From contig NC_013037.1 in assembly GCF_000023125.1 (NCBI RefSeq), forward strand, positions 4,704,501-4,768,500: a stretch of DNA of 64,000 nucleotides, written 5' to 3'. The notes beneath the pieces were generated by a model. The model was not told the DNA's origin, searched no databases, and saw only the letters and a program-made list of their open reading frames with translations. Below are positions 50,768 to 59,167 of this stretch, one piece after another. Position 1 is the first letter of the stretch. Each line of letters begins with the position of its first letter. The position numbers and the translations under genes were made by a program. This stretch comes from Dyadobacter fermentans DSM 18053 (lineage in GTDB: Bacteria; Bacteroidota; Bacteroidia; Cytophagales; Spirosomataceae).

Positions 50768-51580
50768 ATGAAACTGTTGAACAAAAATCTCTGGATCGTA
50801 GTCTCGTTGACTTTTCCTGCGTTCGCTCAGGCGCAGCTTCATAACCACCCGGATTTACCGAAATCGAAGCACGAAACGGTCGTGATAGCGCATCGCGGCA
50901 ACCATGTGAATGTGCCGGAAAACACATTGGCATCGACCCGGGAGGCCATCAACTGTGGAGCGGATTATGTGGAAGTGGATTTAAGGACAACCAAAGACGG
51001 TCATCTGATCGCCCTTCATGACGCGAAAGTCGATCGGACGACGAATGGTGCAGGTAAAGTTGCCGATATGAGCTGGGCAGAAGTGGCGGAATTGCAGGTT
51101 TTTAACCGAAACAAGAGAACCCACCGGATTCCCGAGTTTAAGGAGGTGCTGGCGCTGTGCAAGGGGAAAATTAACATTTACCTCGATTTCAAAGACGCCG
51201 ATGTGGAAGAGACCTGGAAGCAAATCAAAGCGGCGGGAATGGAGCATCAAATCGTCATTTATATCAATAGCGAGGAGCAATATCATAAATGGAGGGAAGT
51301 TGCACCGCGTGTGCCGCTGATGGCAAGCCTGCCCAAGGAGGTTACCAATGAGGAGCAGTTGCGGAGTTTTATCAGCCGGATTTATGTGGATGTGCTGGAT
51401 AATGTTACGACTCCTGAATTGGTGGAGGCCGCCCGCATCAAAAACGTATTCGTTTGGCTCGATGTACAAAATCCTGCCGAAGGTCCTGCATCATGGAACG
51501 AGGCATTGCGCAAAGGCGTGCATGGTCTGCAAACGGATAAGCCGGCTGACTTGGTTGCTTACATGCGTGATCATTTGTGA
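50768..51580 (+). CDS. Glycerophosphodiester phosphodiesterase
   Basis: A 270-residue exported enzyme with a signal peptide (VVSLTFPAFAQA). The GDPD core has AHRGNHVNVPENTLAS with the catalytic His and the Glu, EVDLRTTKDGHLIALHD with the second set of metal ligands and His, and IYLDFKDADVEETWKQ. It releases glycerol 3-phosphate from deacylated phospholipids, probably in the periplasm. The start is the ATG at 50768; a GTG three bases earlier is also in frame. Its last ten bases overlap the end of the convergent tag gene. Confidence 0.9.
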   Translation: MKLLNKNLWIVVSLTFPAFAQAQLHNHPDLPKSKHETVVIAHRGNHVNVPENTLASTREAINCGADYVEVDLRTTKDGHLIALHDAKVDRTTNGAGKVADMSWAEVAELQVFNRNKRTHRIPEFKEVLALCKGKINIYLDFKDADVEETWKQIKAAGMEHQIVIYINSEEQYHKWREVAPRVPLMASLPKEVTNEEQLRSFISRIYVDVLDNVTTPELVEAARIKNVFVWLDVQNPAEGPASWNEALRKGVHGLQTDKPADLVAYMRDHL

Positions 51581-52116
51581 GCTTGCGTGACATTAGTAAG
51601 AGCAAAAACCGGGCAATCCGCATCGTGAGCGCCAGGCAAATAGCCTGTACTCATCAAAAACTCATTCACGATTTCTCCGCCGGTAAACTTAAAGGTCTTC
51701 TTAAAAAGCTTGATCCATTGTTCCTTGGTCAAAGGGTGATGCGCGTCGATCCAGCCTTTGAATGAGCCGTATTCCTGTTTCAATTCCAGAATTTTCTGCG
51801 CATTCACGATGGCTGCATTCACTTTCAGCCGGTTACGCACAATGCCCGGGTCGGCCAGCAGGCGTTCGCGGTCGGATTCGCCGTATGCGGCTACTTTTTC
51901 AATGGAGAAATTGTCGTAGGCCGACCGGAAACTGTACTGCTTCCGGAGCATTAATGTCCAGCTTAGTCCGGCCTGGTTGATTTCCAGCAACAGTCTCCCG
52001 AAAAGCTCGTCGTCGTCGTCGATCGGGAAGCCGTATTGGTGGTCGTGGTAATGTTTGTGGAGCAGGTAATCAGCCTGCTCCGACGGGTTGTTGTTGACGT
52101 AAGTGCAATATGACAT
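51571..52116 (-). CDS. tag: DNA-3-methyladenine glycosylase I
   Basis: A 181-residue base-excision repair enzyme removing 3-methyladenine. The catalytic Glu is in LEINQAGLSW (E45), and the zinc ligands are C4 and H18-type residues at the N-terminus plus AHDADC at the C-terminus. KVNAAIVNAQK and the late FKFTGGEIVNEFLMSTG segment are also family-like. Length is normal. Its end overlaps the convergent GDPD gene by ten bases. Confidence 0.92.
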   Translation of the reverse strand: MSYCTYVNNNPSEQADYLLHKHYHDHQYGFPIDDDDELFGRLLLEINQAGLSWTLMLRKQYSFRSAYDNFSIEKVAAYGESDRERLLADPGIVRNRLKVNAAIVNAQKILELKQEYGSFKGWIDAHHPLTKEQWIKLFKKTFKFTGGEIVNEFLMSTGYLPGAHDADCPVFALTNVTQAHK

Positions 52117-52147
52117 CGCGTGATGAAGAAGTAGTATGTTAGTTTGG

Positions 52148-52606
52148 CTATTTCACAATACCGATCTGAACCTCGGTAATGTTGCGCTCCGGGTTTTCGA
52201 AATCCATATTCAGGTAAATTTCCCGGTTCTGGCCTGATGGCACGAGCTTTCGGGACATGATCTCGCCAAACAGCGAGCCATAAGTATTCGAGAGTCCATC
52301 CCAATTTCCATAAAGGTCCTCGCTGACGCATTCGAATGCTTCGAGCTGCTTCAACTGGTAGGGCGAATTGATCGTGTGTGTGGGTGGCGTAACGGGTAAT
52401 GCAATGGTTAATGTAAAAACCGTATCCGCCTGGCCGTCCGCACCCTGGTAAATCCAATACACCGGGCCCGTGATTTCGAGGTCGTTTCGAACGGCATCCC
52501 GATACAATCTGCGGGCTTCTACACGTACATATTGAAGGATTTCCTTTAACGAAGTCCGCGTTTCAAAGCACAAAACGTGGATCGGCTGAATGGTTTTCGT
52601 TTGCAT
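52148..52606 (-). CDS. GyrI-like small-molecule-binding domain protein
   Basis: A 152-residue cytoplasmic protein. The pattern of beta-alpha-beta repeats with FTLTIALPV, FECVSEDLYGNWDGLSNTYGSLF and a last EIYLNMDFENP(x)NITEVQIGI strand resembles the GyrI-like/AraC effector-binding fold, which binds small hydrophobic ligands. There is no DNA-binding domain, so it may be a stand-alone ligand binder or hydrolase. It lies 31 bases upstream of tag on the same strand. The assignment is moderate. Confidence 0.6.
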   Translation of the reverse strand: MQTKTIQPIHVLCFETRTSLKEILQYVRVEARRLYRDAVRNDLEITGPVYWIYQGADGQADTVFTLTIALPVTPPTHTINSPYQLKQLEAFECVSEDLYGNWDGLSNTYGSLFGEIMSRKLVPSGQNREIYLNMDFENPERNITEVQIGIVK

Positions 52607-52666
52607 GGCTAACAGATGTTTCTACAAAGTTGGAAGCCCCGAATGACAACCCTATGTCAGCAGCAT

Positions 52667-53359
52667 TTAATTTTTTTCGCTGTGTCGCCGTGCTTTTATC
52701 CTCCGCACCTGCTTTTGCATCCAGGGGTAGCTGATGTACACGAGCTTTGTGGCGCCTATGCCAATTCCCGCACCCATCAGCACATCCGCGAGCCAGTGGT
52801 GATTGCCGAGTACGCGCATGGTTCCTGCGGCCGTGGCCGTCCCGTAGCCGCCTATGCTATATAATATGCTGCGATGCCCGTACTCTTCGTGCAGGATCGT
52901 CGCATTGGCGAATGCCGTGGTGCTATGCCCCGATGGGAACGAGTGATTATCCTCGCCGTTCGGGCGCGGGTATTGTGAAATCCTTTTAAACCCCTGCGTT
53001 ACGCCCTGCGCGATGATGTTGGAGAGCAATGCCAGGATCACCTGGTCGCCGAGCTTGTGGCGGCCCTTTACTCCGGCCGAGGCAAGTCCGAGGCTCACCA
53101 CACCGGGCGCGTAGACGAGGTAATCGTCCACTTTGGTGCGGTAATCGGGATATCTGGAAGTGACGTGTTCCTGCAATTGCCGGCTGATCTTCCCCTGAAC
53201 CACAAATGCAGCCAATCCGAGCGTCACCGGCGGTATTATATCTCCCGCTGTAACCTTCCAGAGTTTGACAGAATCTTCCTGCGCGAATGCGGCCTGCGGA
53301 AGAATTTGGAGCAAAAGAAAAAGGCATATCAGATATGCCTTCATGGTTTTTGGGATCAT
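52667..53359 (-). CDS. PAP2-superfamily membrane phosphatase
   Basis: A 230-residue protein with a signal peptide and a few membrane segments. The three PAP2 motifs are visible: KRISQYPRPNG, SFPSGHSTTAFANA, and RVLGNHHWLADVLMGAGIG, giving a complete catalytic set. It may remove phosphate from lipid A, undecaprenyl pyrophosphate or phosphatidylglycerol phosphate. Its start codon overlaps the kdsA stop by four bases if ATG 53359 is used, or lies 11 bases after it at ATG 53344. Linkage to kdsA makes a lipid A or lipopolysaccharide role attractive but unproven. Confidence 0.85.
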   Translation of the reverse strand: MIPKTMKAYLICLFLLLQILPQAAFAQEDSVKLWKVTAGDIIPPVTLGLAAFVVQGKISRQLQEHVTSRYPDYRTKVDDYLVYAPGVVSLGLASAGVKGRHKLGDQVILALLSNIIAQGVTQGFKRISQYPRPNGEDNHSFPSGHSTTAFANATILHEEYGHRSILYSIGGYGTATAAGTMRVLGNHHWLADVLMGAGIGIGATKLVYISYPWMQKQVRRIKARRHSEKN

Positions 53360-54168
53360 AAAATAGCTTCTCTCACACGTACGAGTCTTTCCAGTAGTCC
53401 TTCCAGCTGATCGAGCGGCAGCATATTGGCGCCGTCGGACTTGGCTTCGGAGGGATTGAAATGGGTTTCAATAAAAAGACCGTCCGCGCCCACTGCAATG
53501 GCGGCTTTGGCAATCGTTTCGATCAGTTTCGGTTTGCCGCCGGTTACGCCGGATGTTTGATTGGGCTGCTGCAATGAATGCGTGCAATCCATTACCACCG
53601 GCACGCCGAATGCAGCCATTTCCGGCAGGTTGCGATAATCCACCACCAGGTCGCCGTAGCCGAAGCTGTTACCGCGGTCGGTGAGGATTACCTGTGCGTC
53701 CGGATTTACCTCATTGATTTTTTCAGCGGCAAATTTCATTGATGCACCGGAAAGAAATTGCCCCTTTTTTACATTCACCGCCTTGCCCGTGCGTGCGGCG
53801 GCGGCCAGTAATTCGGTCTGGCGGCAGAGGAATGCAGGGATTTGGAGCACGTCCACATACTCCGCAGCCAACGCGGCCTCGTGCGATTCGTGGATGTCGG
53901 TTACAGTAGGAATGCCGAAAGTCTGACTTACTTCCTGCAAGATTTTCAGTGCTTTTTCATCGCCAATACCCGTAAATGAGTCGATTTTGGTGCGGTTGGC
54001 TTTGCGGTAGGAGCCTTTGAATATATAAGGAATGCGCAGGCGGTCGGTAACCGTAACGATATGTTCGGCGATCCGCAGGGCCATGTCCCGTCCTTCGATC
54101 GCACAGGGGCCGGCCATCAGGAAAAAGGAGGTCGAATCGGTATTTTTCAGCTTCGGTATCGAGATCAT
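53356..54168 (-). CDS. kdsA: 3-deoxy-8-phosphooctulonate synthase
   Basis: A 270-residue enzyme joining PEP and arabinose 5-phosphate to make KDO 8-phosphate for lipopolysaccharide. MAGPCAIEGRDMALRIAE near the start, IFKGSYRKANRTK, FGIPTVTDIHESHEA, FLCRQTELL and ILTDRGNSFGYGDLVVD are diagnostic, and DCTHSLQQP is the metal/PEP loop. Length is normal. The next gene, a PAP2 phosphatase, overlaps by four bases. Divergent from acpP. Confidence 0.96.
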   Translation of the reverse strand: MISIPKLKNTDSTSFFLMAGPCAIEGRDMALRIAEHIVTVTDRLRIPYIFKGSYRKANRTKIDSFTGIGDEKALKILQEVSQTFGIPTVTDIHESHEAALAAEYVDVLQIPAFLCRQTELLAAAARTGKAVNVKKGQFLSGASMKFAAEKINEVNPDAQVILTDRGNSFGYGDLVVDYRNLPEMAAFGVPVVMDCTHSLQQPNQTSGVTGGKPKLIETIAKAAIAVGADGLFIETHFNPSEAKSDGANMLPLDQLEGLLERLVRVREAIL

Positions 54169-54257
54169 ACGGGCGTTGGTATAGATATTGATAAATGTTT
54201 TGCGAATGTACGGCTATCTGTAATGTTCTGTTTACACGCCGCATATTTCTTGAAATA

Positions 54258-54276
54258 CAGCCCTTCTAAAAGGCTG
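54258..54276. repeat. Hairpin in the kdsA-acpP intergenic region
   Basis: CAGCCCTT and AAGGCTG pair with one bulge, followed eight bases later by a run of eight T. It looks like a terminator but lies between divergent starts, so no upstream gene needs it; it could end a small transcript or be chance. Confidence 0.3.
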
Positions 54277-54338
54277 ATTTCCTGCTTTTTTTTATTTTAA
54301 ACAGGGATTGTGCAATAAAAAGGCCAGTTTAAAAAATT

Positions 54339-54370
54339 TTTGAAAAAGTGAACTGAAATATCTTTCTTTG
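54339..54370 (+). promoter_or_regulatory. Promoter of acpP-fabF-rnc
   Basis: TTTG (54339-54342), a 20-base spacer, then TTTCTTTG (54363-54370), one mismatch from TAnnTTTG. The start of transcription would be about 25 bases before the acpP ATG at 54401. Confidence 0.55.
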
Positions 54371-54400
54371 TGGCGATTTTAACCAAAAAGTGATTATAAA

Positions 54401-54637
54401 ATGTCAGCAATTGCAGAAAGAGTTAAGCAAATTATCGTCGAAAAACTCGGCGTTGAAGAGTCGGAGGTTACACCGGAAGCAAACTTCCAGAACGACTTGG
54501 GAGCGGACTCTCTAGACACCGTTGAATTGATTATGGAATTCGAAAAAGAATTCAATCTTTCTATCCCTGACGATCAGGCAGAGAACATCGGTACAGTTGG
54601 TCAGGCTGTTGCATATCTGGAAGAAAACGTGAAGTAA
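54401..54637 (+). CDS. acpP: Acyl carrier protein
   Basis: A 78-residue acidic carrier for growing acyl chains in type II fatty acid synthesis. The phosphopantetheine site is S37 in [10 protein letters not shown]. Length and charge are normal. It is followed 43 bases later by fabF and then rnc, a common bacterial order. Confidence 0.98.
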   Translation: MSAIAERVKQIIVEKLGVEESEVTPEANFQNDLGADSLDTVELIMEFEKEFNLSIPDDQAENIGTVGQAVAYLEENVK

Positions 54638-54680
54638 TCTCGGTTTTTACCAGTACAATCTTCTATTCTGTCCCAATTTT

Positions 54681-55934
54681 ATGAGTTTTAAGCGAGTTGT
54701 AATTACAGGAATGGGCGCTTTGACGCCCGTTGGCAATGATGTTCCTACCTTTTGGTCAAATCTGGTTGCAGGCGTAAGCGGTGCAGCCCCCATTACGCGG
54801 TTCGACGCTGAGAAGTTTCGTACCCGTTTTGCGTGTGAGGTAAAAGGCCTGGACGTTACGAATTACATCCCTCGGCAAGAAGCCCGTAAAATGGACCCCT
54901 TTACACAATACGCCGTCATCGCAGCAGATGAAGCGATGAAGGACGCCGGCTTTGACGCAGATACGCTTGATCTCGACAAAGCCGGTGTAATTTGGGGCTC
55001 CGGTATCGGTGGCCTCAAAACTTTCGAGGAAGAAGTGATGAACTATTCCGAGAACGGCAGAACTCCCCGCTTCAATCCCTTCTTTATCCCGAAAATGATC
55101 GTCGACAGCGCTTCGGGCGTACTGTCGATCCGCTATGGTTTCCGGGGTCCCAATTTTATCACGGTATCGGCCTGCGCTTCGGCGACCAACGCATTGATCG
55201 ACGCATTCAACTATATCAAACTTGGTTTGATGAATGTGTGTATCTCCGGCGGTTCGGAAGCGGCAGTTACCATTGCCGGTGTGGGCGGTTTCAATGCATT
55301 AAAGGCATTGTCCGAAAGAAATGATTCGCCCGAAACCGCTTCAAGGCCTTATGACAAGGATCGCGACGGTTTTGTGCTCGGAGAAGGTGGCGCGGCCATT
55401 ATTTTGGAAGAACTCGAACATGCGAAAGCACGCGGGGCCAAAATATATGCCGAAATGATCGGTGCCGGTATGTCGTCCGACGCCTATCACATCACGGCTC
55501 CGCACCCGGAAGGGCTCGGCGCTTATATTGTAATGAAGAATGCAGTCGAAAACGCAGGTATCAAGCCTGAGGACATCGATTACATCAACACCCACGGTAC
55601 ATCTACCCCGATCGGTGATCCGCAGGAGATCAAAGCCATAGAAAAATTCTTCGGCGAGCATGCATATGATCTGAATATCAGCTCAACGAAATCGATGACA
55701 GGGCATTTATTGGGAGGAGCAGGAGCGATTGAAGCTGCCGCCTGTATCATGGCGATCAAAGACCAGGTCGTGCCGCCTACCATTAACCACTTTACCGACG
55801 ACCCGGAAATCAATCCGCGGTTGAAGCTTACATTCAACAAAGCTGAAAAACGTCGCGTAAATATCGCTTTGAGCAATACTTTCGGTTTCGGAGGTCATAA
55901 TGCGTCAGTCGTTTTCAAGAAATACGAAGACTGA
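54681..55934 (+). CDS. fabF: Beta-ketoacyl-ACP synthase II
   Basis: A 417-residue condensing enzyme of fatty acid elongation. The nucleophile C165 in VSACASATNAL, the first His in NTHGTSTPIGD and the second in GHLLGGAGAIEA form the Cys-His-His triad. MGALTPVGND at the start and SNTFGFGGHNASV near the end are standard. Length is normal. It is in one transcript with acpP and rnc. Confidence 0.97.
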   Translation: MSFKRVVITGMGALTPVGNDVPTFWSNLVAGVSGAAPITRFDAEKFRTRFACEVKGLDVTNYIPRQEARKMDPFTQYAVIAADEAMKDAGFDADTLDLDKAGVIWGSGIGGLKTFEEEVMNYSENGRTPRFNPFFIPKMIVDSASGVLSIRYGFRGPNFITVSACASATNALIDAFNYIKLGLMNVCISGGSEAAVTIAGVGGFNALKALSERNDSPETASRPYDKDRDGFVLGEGGAAIILEELEHAKARGAKIYAEMIGAGMSSDAYHITAPHPEGLGAYIVMKNAVENAGIKPEDIDYINTHGTSTPIGDPQEIKAIEKFFGEHAYDLNISSTKSMTGHLLGGAGAIEAAACIMAIKDQVVPPTINHFTDDPEINPRLKLTFNKAEKRRVNIALSNTFGFGGHNASVVFKKYED

Positions 55935-55948
55935 TTAAATCTCTACCA

Positions 55949-56695
55949 TTGGCAAAGCGAATTCTTATACCGATACTTTCCCTGTTCAGAAGTGGAACTG
56001 CCGAGGACAAAAAATTTAAGGAGTCGATTGCGCATGTTATAGGCGACAAGCCTTCCAATCTCGGCGTGTATCAGCTGGCTTTCCGGCACACTTCCGCTTC
56101 CCGTGAAACCGCTATCAAAGGTTTCAGGGAGTCGAACGAGCGCCTTGAATACCTGGGCGACGCGGTGCTGGGCATGGTGGTAGCAGAATTTCTTTTTACC
56201 AAATATCCTTACAAAGACGAGGGCTTCCTCACCGAAATCCGTTCACGGATTGTGAACCGCGAGTCGCTGAACCAGATTTCGCGTAAGCTGGGCCTCGATC
56301 GCCTGATCGAATACGACGGTAACCGCCGCGGCATGTCGCCCCGCTCATCCATGTACGGCGACGCGCTCGAAGCATTCGTCGGCGCTATTTACCTCGATAA
56401 GGGTTTCCGCTTCACTCGCACCTTCATTATAAGCAAGCTCATCACGCATTACGACCTGGATAGCATTATCCAGAATAATGTGAACTTCAAAAGCCTCATC
56501 ATCGAATGGGCGCAGCGCGAGGGCAAAGAAATCCGTTTTGAAATCCTCGAAGAACGGGGCACCCGGCACCACCGCGAGTTCATTTCCCAGATCCTCGTGA
56601 ACGACGAGCCATTCGCCATCGGCAATGGTTTCACGAAAAAGAAAGCCGAGCAATCCGCCTCGGAACAGGCTTGCGCCATTCTTGAATTGAAATAA
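55949..56695 (+). CDS. rnc: Ribonuclease III
   Basis: A 248-residue double-strand RNA endonuclease for rRNA and mRNA processing. The catalytic signature NERLEYLGDAVLGMVVAEF and the later GDALEAFVGAIYLDKGF supply the four acidic metal ligands. A dsRNA-binding domain closes the protein (NGFTKKKAEQSASEQA). The start is a TTG at 55949, 14 bases after fabF. Last gene of the unit; a hairpin follows the stop. Confidence 0.95.
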   Translation: MAKRILIPILSLFRSGTAEDKKFKESIAHVIGDKPSNLGVYQLAFRHTSASRETAIKGFRESNERLEYLGDAVLGMVVAEFLFTKYPYKDEGFLTEIRSRIVNRESLNQISRKLGLDRLIEYDGNRRGMSPRSSMYGDALEAFVGAIYLDKGFRFTRTFIISKLITHYDLDSIIQNNVNFKSLIIEWAQREGKEIRFEILEERGTRHHREFISQILVNDEPFAIGNGFTKKKAEQSASEQACAILELK

Positions 56696-56716
56696 TAAAT
56701 CTTACTGAGAATGTCC

Positions 56717-56738
56717 GCTCATTGGTTTCCCAATGGGC
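56717..56738 (+). terminator. Hairpin after rnc
   Basis: GCTCATTGG (56717-56725) pairs with CCAATGGGC (56730-56738) around a TTTC tetraloop, with one T-G pair. A T-rich stretch follows within a few bases. It lies 22 bases after the rnc stop codon. Confidence 0.6.
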
Positions 56739-56764
56739 TTATGTCATTTTTGATGCGCTGCAAA

Positions 56765-56836
56765 GACCGAATCGGTCATTTTGTCGCTAACTTTTTTCAT
56801 GAAACTACCAAATTCGGCCATTTTGTCTGGTAGTTT
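56765..56836. repeat. Nested repeats upstream of hsp20
   Basis: Three elements are packed here. GACCGA-A-TCGGTC (56765-56777) is a 13-base dyad. CGGTCATTTTGTC (56773-56785) and CGGCCATTTTGTC (56815-56827) are direct repeats, 12 of 13 identical, exactly 42 bases apart. AAACTACCA (56802-56810) and TGGTAGTTT (56828-56836) are perfect 9-bp inverted copies followed by a T-run, so that part could be a terminator. Confidence 0.55.
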
Positions 56837-56932
56837 TTGCTTTTTCCGCCTCGGAACAGAAGTTGTTATATAGAGGACATAACCGCAAGGTTAGCAAAAC
56901 TGAGAAAACTAAAAACATAAAACCTGATAACA

Positions 56933-57361
56933 ATGAGCACATTAGTCAAACATTTCGCAGGTCCTTCTTATTTGAACGGATTTTTTGGTAAGGATCTTTT
57001 TAACGAGTACAACACCCCTGCATTTGCGGGCACCGTACCAGCTGTGAACGTGGTTGAAAACGAAGAAGGTTTCCGCATTGAAGTTGCGGCTCCGGGCCTT
57101 CAAAAATCTGATTTCAAGCTGAACCTCGAAAAAAATCAGCTTACCATTTCAGCTGAAAAAGAGCAGAAGGAAGAAAACAAAAACGAGAAGTACACCAGGA
57201 AGGAATTCAAATATACTTCCTTCCAAAGAACCTTCACATTACCTAACACAATTGATGGCGACAGGATCGAGGCAAATTATGCCGATGGCATTCTGAGCAT
57301 CGCGCTTCCGAAACGTGAGGAAGCGAAAGAAAAACCGGCCCGTCTGATCGATATCGCTTAG
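56933..57361 (+). CDS. Small heat-shock protein, Hsp20/alpha-crystallin family
   Basis: A 142-residue ATP-independent chaperone that holds unfolding proteins. The alpha-crystallin domain spans about residues 38-130: VVENEEGFRIEVAAPG, KSDFKLNLEKNQLTISAEK, and the late ANYADGILSIALPKRE with the A-x-x-x-G-x-L motif. The C-terminal tail is short. It is preceded by a 237-base repeat-rich region and followed by a strong terminator, so it is an independently regulated single gene, as expected for heat-shock genes. Confidence 0.94.
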   Translation: MSTLVKHFAGPSYLNGFFGKDLFNEYNTPAFAGTVPAVNVVENEEGFRIEVAAPGLQKSDFKLNLEKNQLTISAEKEQKEENKNEKYTRKEFKYTSFQRTFTLPNTIDGDRIEANYADGILSIALPKREEAKEKPARLIDIA

Positions 57362-57382
57362 TCGGAAGGACCTCACTTAATG

Positions 57383-57412
57383 GGCGTTATTCGTAAGGAT
57401 AACGCCTTTTTT
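57383..57412 (+). terminator. Intrinsic terminator after hsp20
   Basis: GGCGTTAT (57383-57390) pairs with ATAACGCC (57399-57406) around an eight-base loop and is followed directly by six T. It lies 22 bases after the stop. Confidence 0.88.
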
Positions 57413-57446
57413 ATGGAGGCCGAAGGATAATCCCCTGGCAGGATAT

Positions 57447-57476
57447 TTTAGTAAATTCCCAAATGGAATATCTTTG
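57447..57476 (+). promoter_or_regulatory. Promoter-like site for the HtrA gene
   Basis: TATCTTTG (57469-57476) is a full TAnnTTTG match with TTTA (57447-57450) as a one-mismatch -33 element, 18 bases upstream. The leader to the ATG at 57560 would be about 75 bases. Confidence 0.45.
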
Positions 57477-57559
57477 TTAAAAGATGTTAAACGGTTCTAC
57501 AACGGGAATAATTTGTAAGTCGATTTGCGTTATTTGTCTATAAAATATAACCCCAACAT

Positions 57560-59092
57560 ATGTCTATGAAAACAAATTGGAAAGGTTTGGTGTTGGTTGG
57601 GTTGATTTCAAGCGCGTCAACCATAGCTGGCCTCAAAATTCTGGCTCCCGATAATGATAAGGATGTAATTTTTAAAGAAGCCGGTTCCGAACCCCTTGCC
57701 CGTTTTACCTCGGCCGGCGCTCCTGCCGGTGCTCCCGGTGACTTTGTGTATGCAGCCGAAGCGACTACGCCCACGGTGGTTCACATTAAGTCCACAAGCA
57801 CAAGACAGTCGTCACGCGGCCAGCAGCAGATCCCGGATATTTTCCGCGACTTTTTCGGCGATGACTTCGGCAGCCCGCGCGGCCCGCAGCAGTCGGAAGC
57901 AACCGGTTCCGGTGTGATTATTTCTAACGACGGCTACATTGTGACCAACAACCACGTGGTGGAAGGCGCGCAGGAACTGGAAGTGACGCTGCATAACAAA
58001 AGCAAATTCAGAGCGAAAATCATTGGCACCGACCCTTCTACCGACATTGCGGTAATCAAAATCGAAAGTAAGGACTTGCCGGCCGTTACGCTGGGTAATT
58101 CCGATGCCGTGAAAGTAGGGGAGTGGGTGGTTGCCGTGGGTAACCCTTTCAACCTCGAATCTACCGTTACAGCCGGTATCGTAAGTGCGAAAGGCCGCGG
58201 GTTGGGCATTATCGGCCAGTCGCGCCGCAACCAGATGCAGCCAACGTCATCCGCTCCCGGTGATTCTCCGCTGGAATCGTTTATCCAGACCGACGCCGTG
58301 GTGAACCCCGGTAATAGTGGTGGTGCATTGGTGAACCTCAAAGGCGAGCTGATCGGTATCAACACTGCTATCGCAAGCCCCACCGGCAGTTTCGCAGGTT
58401 ACGCATTCGCTGTGCCATCGAGCATTGTGAAGAAAGTATCTAGCGATTTGATCAAATTCGGTAATGTGCAGCGTGGTTACCTGGGTATTTCCCTCGACGA
58501 TCTCGACAGCCGTAAAGCAGAAGAATACGGTGTGAAAGTGAACGACGGCGTTTACGTTCGTGATTTCACCGAAAATAGCGCCGCAAAAGCAGGTGGAGTA
58601 GCCAAAGGCGACGTGATCGTGAAAGTGGACGGTATGAATATCCACTCTATTCCTGAATTGCAGCAATCCATCGGTTTGCACAAACCTGGCGATAAGGTGA
58701 ATGTGACCGTCAACCGCGATGGCAAGGAAAAAGACCTCAGCATCACATTGCGTAACCGCACAGGTGGTTCTGAAATCATCAAACGCGACGAATCCGCTGC
58801 GGTAATGAGCTCGCTGGGCGCGCAATTCGGTAACCTGAGCGACCAGGAAAAGCAACGACTATCGCGCTATAAAATCGACGGTGGTGTGAAAGTACTCTCG
58901 ATCAACGGTGGCAAGTTTGCCCGCTCGCAGGTGGAAGAAGGTTTCATCATTACCAAAGTGAATGGCAAGGCTGTTAAAACCGTGAAAGAGTTCGAAGCGG
59001 CGATTGCCGGCAAAGAAGAGTCGATGGTGCAGTTTGAAGGACTTTATCCTGATGCGCCTTACGATGTGTACTCGTTCGGATTCAGATTGTAA
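57560..59092 (+). CDS. HtrA/DegP-family serine protease
   Basis: A 510-residue periplasmic quality-control protease. An N-terminal membrane anchor or signal (LVLVGLISSASTIAGL) is followed by an Ala/Gly/Pro-rich stretch, then the trypsin-like domain with H132 (TNNHVVE), D162 (TDIAVIKI) and S253 (GNSGGAL). Two PDZ domains follow (about 295-395 and 425-505). Family members degrade or chaperone misfolded envelope proteins. It lies beside hsp20 but is separated from it by a terminator and has its own promoter-like site. A second ATG two codons later is possible. Confidence 0.94.
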   Translation: MSMKTNWKGLVLVGLISSASTIAGLKILAPDNDKDVIFKEAGSEPLARFTSAGAPAGAPGDFVYAAEATTPTVVHIKSTSTRQSSRGQQQIPDIFRDFFGDDFGSPRGPQQSEATGSGVIISNDGYIVTNNHVVEGAQELEVTLHNKSKFRAKIIGTDPSTDIAVIKIESKDLPAVTLGNSDAVKVGEWVVAVGNPFNLESTVTAGIVSAKGRGLGIIGQSRRNQMQPTSSAPGDSPLESFIQTDAVVNPGNSGGALVNLKGELIGINTAIASPTGSFAGYAFAVPSSIVKKVSSDLIKFGNVQRGYLGISLDDLDSRKAEEYGVKVNDGVYVRDFTENSAAKAGGVAKGDVIVKVDGMNIHSIPELQQSIGLHKPGDKVNVTVNRDGKEKDLSITLRNRTGGSEIIKRDESAAVMSSLGAQFGNLSDQEKQRLSRYKIDGGVKVLSINGGKFARSQVEEGFIITKVNGKAVKTVKEFEAAIAGKEESMVQFEGLYPDAPYDVYSFGFRL

Positions 59093-59115
59093 TTCATAGT
59101 AGAATGCATAAATAA

Positions 59116-59145
59116 AGGGCTGCGATGATCACCATCGCAGCCCTT
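59116..59145. terminator. Bidirectional terminator between HtrA gene and rluB-like gene
   Basis: GGGCTGCGATG (59117-59127) pairs perfectly with CATCGCAGCCC (59133-59143) around a five-base loop, with A on one side and T on the other. Convergent genes on both sides can share it. Confidence 0.85.
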
Positions 59146-59167
59146 CTTGTTTTCAAATGCTTCGTAA

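Noticed and set aside
54258..54290. Hairpin plus T-run before acpP as a gene terminator
   Set aside because: It lies between divergent start codons, so no known gene would end there; listed only as a low-confidence repeat.
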